Assembly: GCA_964623885.1 (NCBI GenBank)
Contig: CAZUVM010000212.1
Location: forward strand, 1-17,376
Direction: 5' to 3'
Origin: CAZUVM01 sp964623885
Lineage (GTDB): Bacteria > Verrucomicrobiota > Verrucomicrobiia > Limisphaerales > UBA8199
Length of the DNA stretch: 17,376 nucleotides
This document shows, piece after piece, positions 10,101 to 14,896 of this stretch. Under the pieces are notes generated by a model. That model did no database searches and had not been told where the DNA came from. It saw only the letters and a program-made list of their open reading frames with translations. A program made the translations under genes and the position numbers. Position 1 is the stretch's first letter. Each line of letters starts with the position of its first letter.

Positions 10101-10167
10101 GCAAGTTTGGGTACGCGGGCCGCTTGGGGCCTGACGCGAAGCCGGATGATCTCTGATTCTCTTTCAT
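7075..10167 (-). CDS. treY: Malto-oligosyltrehalose synthase (TreY) with in-frame repeat insertions
   Basis: GH13 enzyme (EC 5.4.99.15) that isomerises the reducing-end alpha-1,4 bond of maltodextrin to the alpha,alpha-1,1 bond of trehalose, the first step before TreZ. From the ATG at 10167 it has 1030 residues, longer than the usual 700-950. The family start LRVPLATYRLQFNDDFTFEQA begins near residue 22. Catalytic motifs are intact: DMVPNHMA (108-115), GLRIDHPDGLWDP with Asp338, IVVEKIL with Glu382, and ATATHDTKRGED with Asp676. The late motif PGVPDFYQGTELWDFSLVDPDNRR is near 823-846. Residues about 192-259 and 530-577 are Pro/Gly/Arg/Ser-rich insertions encoded by dispersed repeats, and about 18 C-terminal residues (AEAPRPQRNAEKTEKLKT) are also repeat-derived. 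An upstream in-frame TTG at 10236 would add 23 residues translated from another repeat and is rejected. It lies 189 nt downstream of the GH57 gene on the same strand and is probably co-transcribed. Confidence 0.93.
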   Translation of the reverse strand: MKENQRSSGFASGPKRPAYPNLRVPLATYRLQFNDDFTFEQATEVTDYLRDLGISDCYASPIFRARAQSSHGYDVCSFEEINPSLGGASAFQSFAAQLRELGMGLLVDMVPNHMAADACNPWWRDVLKRGKSSRYASWFDIDWHRPSPELREKVLLPVLEDDYRNVLESGKLKLVLEPWGPAIAYYDRRFPISGAGGAPGGAPSHEPPERAPLTTLSSSGGEGLGVRRQVQREQAPPHEQETRDPSPRPSPLPKVRGGSELSPEKYAASSSQLEHLLAQQHYRLACWRLAPEKINYRRFFDITELVSVRMELPEVFAATHELLLRLIKDGLVTGLRIDHPDGLWDPQQYCERLQAACRKASSSDAKAASFAPGSQAFYIVVEKILTGDEQLPPDWPVAGTTGYDFLIQLNGLFVNTSKGPALEKIYERFCHSPTKPFRAIVHESKKLVLRKSFAGELTALARRLQSLAGVLQPGWELALEAARDALTEVVAAFPVYRTYIGEKTPEPTAQDRQHIIHAIAEAKAAAEAAEGASGHNDQGAGTSRPRRYSNASPQGRDVPAQVAGQSGGTVKMGSATGSGVYDFIQNLLLLQPGRDQDEAQQRGVREFVMRFQQLTAPAMAKGLEDTAFYNYDRLVSLNEVGGDPGRFGTGLDAFHDYNLRKAEHWPHSMLATATHDTKRGEDLRARINVISELPDEWERAVMRWRALNADKKSTVDGELAPDANDEYLLYQTLVGAWPADPVDRNMLCNRIAAFMLKAIKEAKAHTSWTDPNTAYERATQLFVERTLSQPNSFIDELLPFQRRVAFFGQFNSLSQTLIKIAAPGVPDFYQGTELWDFSLVDPDNRRQVDYGLRRRLLNELKEACGNGANDAFATETAAGFGFRPEAKLYLIWRALECRRRHQELFERGSYQPLSAEGPKQEHACAFARILDGKAVITVAPRLVVGLAAGVERAPLGPDVWQDAVLAMPSELADRELRNAVTGETVRVDDQNRARMAEVLRSFPVAILERSSTAEAPRPQRNAEKTEKLKT
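8487..8552. repeat. Inverted repeat inside treY (GGGGACGT family)
   Basis: Arm 8487-8506 (gggcggggacgtctcgtccc) and the reverse complement of arm 8533-8552 agree at 19 of 20 positions, around a 26-nt loop. Each arm is itself nearly palindromic around GGGACGT/ACGTCCC. It lies wholly inside the treY frame and encodes part of the second insertion (RPRRYSNASPQGRDVPAQ). No second copy is seen in the window. Confidence 0.7.
9394..9440. repeat. GC-rich palindromic repeat inside treY, copy A
   Basis: The copy runs from a cccctctt arm at 9397-9404 through accttcgg to aagaggagaggg, then tcggggtgaggggtccc. The core 9416-9436 matches the intergenic copy at 144-165. On the treY strand it encodes DPSPRPSPLPKVRGG, a peptide phrase typical of this repeat. 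It is inverted relative to copy B. Confidence 0.65.
9481..9526. repeat. GC-rich palindromic repeat inside treY, copy B (perfect hairpin)
   Basis: Bases 9500-9510 pair perfectly with 9514-9524 (11 bp, ccctctcctcc against ggaggagaggg) around the 3-nt loop cga. The flank 9487-9507 is nearly the reverse complement of 9416-9434 in copy A, so A and B face each other across about 45 nt. On the treY strand it encodes PLTTLSSSGGEGLGVRRQ. Confidence 0.7.
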
Positions 10168-10204
10168 GGGTCGCCCAGCGTCTGCCCTTTCATGAATCGA
10201 AGCT

Positions 10205-10292
10205 CGAACGTCGAACTTCCAACATCCAACTTCCAACCTCTAACGAGGCACTTCATTGAGTTCAGGATTGGATGTTGGAAGTTGAACGTTCG
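10205..10292. repeat. TTGGAAGTTGGATG-type inverted repeat between the GH57 gene and treY
   Basis: Arm 10205-10229 and the reverse complement of arm 10268-10292 agree at 23 of 25 positions, separated by 38 nt. Arm B starts ttggatgttggaagttgaac. The element fills much of the 189-nt gap between the GH57 gene and treY. Read through on the minus strand it gives GCWKFDVRA, which explains the false upstream extension of treY. It could form a stable hairpin in a shared transcript and affect the balance between the two genes; that is inference. Confidence 0.65.
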
Positions 10293-10356
10293 ATGTTCGC
10301 GTCCCGAGCGGGTTGCTCCATTTCATGCGCATTCGCGAAAGGGGATTTTCCAATTC

Positions 10357-12822
10357 TCACGCCGCCATCTCCACTGGTTGCGGGATCTGGTTCAGGCTTG
10401 GCACGGCGAAGCCGAGGCGTTCGCCCAGGGACAGGAATTGCTGCAGCCACTCGTGGGCTTCAGCATCGCCGGCATCCACACGTTGGCGAAAATCCGGCGC
10501 GATCTTCTGAAACATTTCCCAGTACGTATTCTGGACCTTCCAAAGGTTCAAACCCAGCGGCAGCGGCATCATGAGCGTCGCCAATCGTTCGAGCATCCGC
10601 ATGCCGTCGAGGTCGTCGGGTTTTTCGACCAGGTGCTGAATCATGCGCTCCATGCGGTTTTTGACGACGAAACTGATTTGGGGATCGAGCACACGGCCAT
10701 TATGAGTTTGGGCCTCCTGGAGCAAGCCGGAGAGGCGGTCGAAATCGATCGGGTCACCGTCGATAAGCCGCCGGATGTCGGATTGCAGCACGATATCGCT
10801 GGCGGTTTCCAACCCGGCCGGGAGTGGAGCGCCGAGGTTCTGGAGAAACTTCATGAGCGGCGTGTAACGCTCCGCGATCAGGCGGAAGCGGCTTTCCAGG
10901 TCCTCGTGAGTGGAGGCCATGATTTCATCCATGATGCGGCGTTGTTCGTCTTTAAAGAGCGATTTGAGCGAGTAGGAAGCTTTGCCGAAATGCTGATCGA
11001 TCAGCCGAATAGTTTCCGGGAGATCGCCGGCCTCGAACGCGGCCAGAATTTCGCGGTGCATCAACTCGTAGTCCTGGAGCGACCCGAAAGCGCGCACGCC
11101 GCCGGTCAGGTTGTGCTCGCCCATGTACAGAATCGCATAGGTCAGCACCTCTGATTCCTGGGTGATTTCGGACACGACCCGCGAGCGGCCGATGGCCAGC
11201 CGGTGTTTGCCGGAGGTGCGCAGGTCGCGGTGTTCGTCGATGAATGAATAGCAGAAAAGCTGGGTGCTTTCGCTGTACTGCCGGAACAGTGAGCTGATGG
11301 CGTAGTGCGCGGCGGCTTTGGCGCGGTCGATCATCGCCGGCTTGACGAAATTCTCATAAATCCAGCGGCCGTCGTGATGCTGAGGAATGTTGCTGTGAGC
11401 CGCCGACAAGCGTTCGAGAAAGCCCGGCTCGAGGTCTTTGCCGAGGACCTCCTGGGCGAGTTGCAAAGCCCGGGCGGCGTACTGAATTACCTGGACGGTT
11501 TCGATGCCGGAAAGTTCGTCGAAGAACCAGCCGCAACTAGTATACATCAGCAACGCGTGCCGCTGCATTTCGAGCAATTTGAAGACGTTGACCTGCTCGG
11601 CCTCGTTCAACTCGCGCGCAGCCTGTTCGCGGAAGAATTTGTCACGCGACTCGGGCGAGCGATCCAGAATCACAGCGATATATTCATTGCGCGCCAGCCA
11701 GGGATCGCGCAGGAGCTCGCGGGCTTTAGCTTCATAGAGGGGGGTCAGCTCGTCGCGCAGCCAATCGAGGGCCTGGCGCAAAGGCGCGCGCCAGCCCTGG
11801 TTCCAGCCCGCGTGTCCGCCGCTATTGCAGCCGCAGTCGGCCATCCAGCGGTTCACGCCGTGCGGACAGCTCCACGCGCTCGGCTCGTGGATTTGCGCCT
11901 CGTGCGTTGCCGGATGTTTCTCGAGGTACTCACCGTAATTGGTCAGCCGCGCCAGTTTTTGGTCCTCGATGTACTTTAAAGCATAGGCGAGGGCCATTTC
12001 GCCCTGGCGATGATGATGGCCGTAGGATTCGCCGTCGGACGCGATGTGGACGAGTTGATCCCACTGCCGCTCGTTGTTGAACGCGCTCGTCAAGCGGTTG
12101 GCGAAGCGTTCACCCGAACTCAGCAGGTGTTCGAACGCCACCGCCTGCGAGACCGGCCCGTCGTAAAAGAACACCGTTATGCGCCGCCGCGACGGCAGCC
12201 GCACTTCATAAGCGCGGGTCGGATCCACCTTGCCGCCGTTGACATCGCGCCAATGGCGTTTGCCATGCTCCCTGGTCCGGCTGGCCTGGTACGGTGAAAG
12301 GACGGTGAATTTGATGCCTTGTTCAGCCAACGCCTCAAGCGTCGCCGTGTCGGCCGCAGTTTCGGACAGCCACATCCCTTCTGGCTTGCGACCGAAGCGC
12401 GATTCGAAATCGCGGATGCCCCAATAGACTTGGGTATGCTTGTCGCGCGCATTGGCCAGAGGCAGGATCATGTGATTATACACTTGCGCCATGGCCGACC
12501 CGTGCCCCGAATACCGCTCGCGGCTGACTTTGTCCGCCGCCACGATGGCATCATGGATTTCCGGCATTTTCTCTTTCATCCAGGCCAGCAACGTGGGTCC
12601 GAAATTGAAGCTGATTTTGGAATAGTTATTCGTGATTTCGGCAATCCGGTTTTTCGGATCGAAGATGCGCGCCGTGGCGTTGGGCGCGTAACATTCGAAC
12701 GTGACGCGCTCATTCCAATCGTGGTACGGCGCCGCTGAATCCTGGAGCTCGACGGCTTCGAGCCAGGGATTCTCGCGCGGGGGTTGGTAGAAATGCCCGT
12801 GAATGCAGATAAATTTTTCCAT
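10357..12822 (-). CDS. Glycoside hydrolase family 57 protein with DUF3536 domain
   Basis: An 821-residue probable cytoplasmic alpha-glucan-active enzyme with no signal peptide. The N-terminal GH57-type barrel (about 1-300) opens with MEKFICIHGHFYQPP, where His8, His10 and Gln13-Pro14 form GH57 region I. The likely nucleophile is Glu154 in GMWLSETAAD and the likely acid is Asp263 in ASDGESYGHHH. The DUF3536 region begins near 312 (HEPSAWSCPHGVNRW) and contains Cys319, Cys330 and Cys332, which could bind a metal or form a disulfide. The C-terminal half is helical, with no recognised catalytic motif. GH57 covers amylases, 4-alpha-glucanotransferases, branching enzymes and pullulanases; the exact reaction of the DUF3536 subgroup is not known to me. 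The upstream position relative to treY on the same strand suggests a role in glycogen or maltodextrin remodelling. The ATG at 12822 has no clear Shine-Dalgarno site. Confidence 0.88.
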   Translation of the reverse strand: MEKFICIHGHFYQPPRENPWLEAVELQDSAAPYHDWNERVTFECYAPNATARIFDPKNRIAEITNNYSKISFNFGPTLLAWMKEKMPEIHDAIVAADKVSRERYSGHGSAMAQVYNHMILPLANARDKHTQVYWGIRDFESRFGRKPEGMWLSETAADTATLEALAEQGIKFTVLSPYQASRTREHGKRHWRDVNGGKVDPTRAYEVRLPSRRRITVFFYDGPVSQAVAFEHLLSSGERFANRLTSAFNNERQWDQLVHIASDGESYGHHHRQGEMALAYALKYIEDQKLARLTNYGEYLEKHPATHEAQIHEPSAWSCPHGVNRWMADCGCNSGGHAGWNQGWRAPLRQALDWLRDELTPLYEAKARELLRDPWLARNEYIAVILDRSPESRDKFFREQAARELNEAEQVNVFKLLEMQRHALLMYTSCGWFFDELSGIETVQVIQYAARALQLAQEVLGKDLEPGFLERLSAAHSNIPQHHDGRWIYENFVKPAMIDRAKAAAHYAISSLFRQYSESTQLFCYSFIDEHRDLRTSGKHRLAIGRSRVVSEITQESEVLTYAILYMGEHNLTGGVRAFGSLQDYELMHREILAAFEAGDLPETIRLIDQHFGKASYSLKSLFKDEQRRIMDEIMASTHEDLESRFRLIAERYTPLMKFLQNLGAPLPAGLETASDIVLQSDIRRLIDGDPIDFDRLSGLLQEAQTHNGRVLDPQISFVVKNRMERMIQHLVEKPDDLDGMRMLERLATLMMPLPLGLNLWKVQNTYWEMFQKIAPDFRQRVDAGDAEAHEWLQQFLSLGERLGFAVPSLNQIPQPVEMAA

Positions 12823-12949
12823 AATGGCGGCTTTGGAAATCGCTACGGGAAAACCTCCGCCGCTACATGCACGCAGCAGCAGATTTGCCCCTTACAGCCT
12901 GTTTAGGTCAGACGCCGCGACTCTTCGGCCTGGTGGTCCTTGTCGGCGC

Positions 12950-12981
12950 ATTAAATTCGTCGAGCCGGGAATCATTGTCAA
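12950..12981 (-). promoter_or_regulatory. Possible sigma-70-type promoter for the GH57-treY unit
   Basis: On the minus strand a perfect TTGACA lies at 12981-12976 and a TTTAAT (5 of 6 to TATAAT) at 12955-12950. The spacer is 20 nt, longer than the usual 16-18, so this is weak. A start near 12943 would give a leader of about 120 nt before the GH57 ATG. Confidence 0.22.
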
Positions 12982-13156
12982 ACCATGGCGTATGGAGTGT
13001 TACCAGTAGTCGGCCACCCGAAGGACTGGACCGGCCCTTTGACGTAAAGGTGCTTACGGCACCGAAAAAAGGCGACGACGCGTGGTGATCATGACACATA
13101 GGTGCGTGTTCTCAACCCGGGTATTTCCTAGTCTACGCGCAATTTGTTGGTGGAGG

Positions 13157-13267
13157 TTACATCACCCAGCGCCGGTATCGGGCGAGGACGGCGCTGACGA
13201 ACTCCAGAAGATCCTGGGTGGTGAACTGCCGGTAGGCCTTGTCGCTGCCCGTCACTTTCAGCGGCGG
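13157..13267 (-). pseudogene. Short coding-like remnant of an unidentified gene
   Basis: The minus-strand frame ending at the TAA at 13159-13157 reads back through 32 codons from a GTG at 13255, of which 29 end in G or C. That is stronger codon bias than the opposite strand shows. The translation ends QDLLEFVSAVLARYRRWVM. A stop codon (TAG, 13270-13268) closes the frame upstream, inside a hairpin. I do not recognise the family. It may be the 3' stub of a decayed gene whose 5' part was lost when the stem-loop DNA arrived, or a chance open frame. No Shine-Dalgarno site precedes the GTG. Confidence 0.25.
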
Positions 13268-13359
13268 CTACGTCCGCCGCATAATCCAGCGGGCAGACGA
13301 ACTGTTAAAACAGTTGTTATTCGCACGACCTGCCCTACACCGGGCTAAAGCCGCGGTGT
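13261..13359. repeat. Cluster of three adjacent stem-loops
   Basis: Three hairpins follow each other. The first is gcggcgg 13261-13267 with ccgccgc 13274-13280 (loop ctacgt). The second is aactgtt 13300-13306 with aacagtt 13309-13315, flanked by gggcag 13291-13296 and ctgccc 13330-13335, which also pair. The third is acaccg 13337-13342 with cggtgt 13354-13359, enclosing ggct/agcc. They begin 36 nt downstream of the hydrolase stop codon on the minus strand. None is followed by a good U-run. They may form a 3'-end structure or be a palindromic repeat element. Confidence 0.5.
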
Positions 13360-13394
13360 TAACAGGAACCCCGGACGGCTGTGAAATATCCGGG

Positions 13395-14273
13395 TTAGCC
13401 TGCGGTGGGAGGTTTAAGAAACCCCTGCCCTTCAAGCCAGGCGGCGAAGAGTTCGATCCAATGGTCGGAAGGGAGATTCTGTTTGCGCATGCCGAAGCCG
13501 TGGCCGCCTTTGGCCAGGAGATGCAGCTCGGCGGATTTCTTCGCTTTCGTCCAGTCGCCGTAAAGGGCCACGCTGTGCGGCGCCAGGCCGAGCGGATCGT
13601 CGGAGGCGGCCAGGATGAACATGGGCGGCGCGTCGGCCGGCACGGGCGGCTTGCCGGTCCAATCGTATTGGAGGTAGATGGGCGCGACAAAGTTCGGCCG
13701 CGAGGCTGCATCGTATTCCAAGGCAACGCCGGCAGTCACGGTGCCGCCGGCAGAAAAGCCCATGATCCCGATACGCTGCGGATTGACGCCGTATTCCGCC
13801 GCATGACTGCGAGCGTACGCGACGGCGGCTTTGCCGTCCGCGATTGCCAGTTTGACGACCGGCGCGACCACGGTATCGAGGTTGCCTTTGGTCATGATCT
13901 CCTGCGTGGGATCGTCGGTGTGGCATTCTACCAGCCGGTATTTAAGGACGAAACAGGCGACGCCTTTGCCGTTCAGCCAGCGGGCGACGTCGAGACCCTC
14001 GCTGTCGATCGAGAGCGCGAAGAAGCCGCCGCCGGGGCAAATCACGACGGCGGTGCCATTGGCGGTTCCCGCCGGCGGCAGCAGAACCGTCAGGGTTGGA
14101 TTGGCAACGTTGTAGACGATGCGCGTGTTCCAAAAGTTGCGGGTGCTTTCTTTCTCCTGTTGCTTCCAGTTTTCGGAGCCCGGCGCGGGGCCATCATGGA
14201 GACGTATAACTTTGGGTTGGGCGAAGAGGCTCATGGAACTCAGAAGTAGGAAACAGGCGAAGGCGGTTTTCAT
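13395..14273 (-). CDS. Secreted alpha/beta-hydrolase (esterase, acetyl-xylan-esterase-like)
   Basis: A 292-residue secreted serine hydrolase. Residues 1-19 (MKTAFACFLLLSSMSLFAQ) form a signal peptide. The alpha/beta-hydrolase fold shows an oxyanion-hole strand VVICPGGGF (76-84), the nucleophile elbow GFSAGG with Ser174, an acid candidate at Asp225 or Asp226 (LAASDDPLG) and catalytic His258 (KGGHGFGM). Similar proteins are often annotated as endo-1,4-beta-xylanase B or acetyl-xylan esterase, carrying the BD-FAE/Abhydrolase_3 type fold. Removal of ester groups from plant polysaccharide is plausible, but the substrate cannot be read from the sequence. Only 4 nt separate its ATG from the stop codon of the upstream DUF2911 gene, so the two are very likely one operon and translationally linked. 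Confidence 0.88.
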   Translation of the reverse strand: MKTAFACFLLLSSMSLFAQPKVIRLHDGPAPGSENWKQQEKESTRNFWNTRIVYNVANPTLTVLLPPAGTANGTAVVICPGGGFFALSIDSEGLDVARWLNGKGVACFVLKYRLVECHTDDPTQEIMTKGNLDTVVAPVVKLAIADGKAAVAYARSHAAEYGVNPQRIGIMGFSAGGTVTAGVALEYDAASRPNFVAPIYLQYDWTGKPPVPADAPPMFILAASDDPLGLAPHSVALYGDWTKAKKSAELHLLAKGGHGFGMRKQNLPSDHWIELFAAWLEGQGFLKPPTAG

Positions 14274-14277
14274 AAGG

Positions 14278-14838
14278 CTACTTCTTAACCGTGAACGGCA
14301 CGGAATACTCGGTGCTTTCCCATTTGAACTTCAGGATGCCGCCGCCCGCCGGATTATTCTCGATCGTAATGGTGAACTGGTCTATCGGCTTGTCCACTGA
14401 GTCCTTCTTCAGATCGACACGGGCGAGATCGTGAGTTTCCTCGACGGGAATGCCCCATTGGCCCAAGCGGGTGCTGAAGGCGAGCTTCGAGGCGCCGCTT
14501 TCGGAGGGAACCATGTATAACGTGTACGCGCCGACCGGGATTGTAGTTTCGCCGAATACCAGCGGCTGCTGGGTGATCAAGGTGGTGGCTTCATCCGCGC
14601 CCATGCGCCAGGGTTTGTCATACGGTACAAGCGCTCCCCAAATCTTGCGGTTCTCAGTACCCCGAGGGTCTTTGGCATACGGACGGCCGTAGGTGATGGT
14701 AACGCGGCAGCCGGTGCGGCGTTCGCCAATCACGGTGCTGATGGTTTCATGAGGACTGACGCGCGCCCGCTGGGCGAGCATCGGCAGCGGGCCTGACAGG
14801 AGAGCGGCAACGAGCAGTGCGGTTTTGATTTTGTTCAT
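14278..14838 (-). CDS. Secreted DUF2911 family protein
   Basis: A 186-residue exported protein of unknown function. An N-terminal signal sequence ends near residue 22 (LLVAALLSGPLPMLA, then QRARVSPHE). The rest matches DUF2911: VTITYGRPYAKDPRGTENRKIW (46-67), a GALVPYDKPWRMGADEATTL block (68-87) and a TIPVGAYTLYMVP strand pair (99-111). The family occurs widely in Bacteroidota and Verrucomicrobiota as single-domain secreted beta-rich proteins; no activity is known to me. It is the first gene of a tight pair with the downstream hydrolase (4-nt gap). A 58-nt gap separates it from the stop codon of the ATPase gene upstream on the same strand, so read-through from that gene is possible. No clear Shine-Dalgarno site is seen at the ATG. 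Confidence 0.85.
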   Translation of the reverse strand: MNKIKTALLVAALLSGPLPMLAQRARVSPHETISTVIGERRTGCRVTITYGRPYAKDPRGTENRKIWGALVPYDKPWRMGADEATTLITQQPLVFGETTIPVGAYTLYMVPSESGASKLAFSTRLGQWGIPVEETHDLARVDLKKDSVDKPIDQFTITIENNPAGGGILKFKWESTEYSVPFTVKK

Positions 14839-14896
14839 AGAGGTTTTATTCGACAGCGGTTTAGCCGGATTTGTTGCGGCTGTAAAGCACGCGAAA

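Larger units (their letters stand above)
12823..13394. other. 572-nt gap between the GH57 gene and the hydrolase gene
   Basis: No long convincing gene is seen on either strand; the open frames present have no recognisable domain. Going right, the gap holds a candidate minus-strand promoter (12950-12981) and a small stem-loop (ggtgc 13049-13053 with gcacc 13059-13063). It then holds a short coding-like remnant (13157-13267) and a cluster of stem-loops (13261-13359). It separates the trehalose module from the secreted-protein pair. Confidence 0.6.

Noticed and set aside
10168..10236. Upstream extension of treY from a TTG
   Set aside because: The extra residues translate a dispersed inverted repeat and have no counterpart in the family; the ATG at 10167 is just before the conserved start.
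10192..11154. A 320-codon plus-strand open frame opposite the GH57 gene, starting in the repeat
   Set aside because: Its first part is repeat sequence and the rest is the antisense of conserved GH57-DUF3536 coding sequence. No recognisable domain and no ribosome-binding site.
13082..13348. Plus-strand 88-codon open frame in the 572-nt gap
   Set aside because: Its codon use is less biased than the opposite-strand frame over 13157-13255, it runs through the stem-loops, and it shows no domain.
13239..14249. A 336-codon open frame on the plus strand opposite the hydrolase gene
   Set aside because: It mirrors a gene with a signal peptide and a full catalytic triad. The translation has no domain, and such long antisense frames are expected opposite GC-rich genes.
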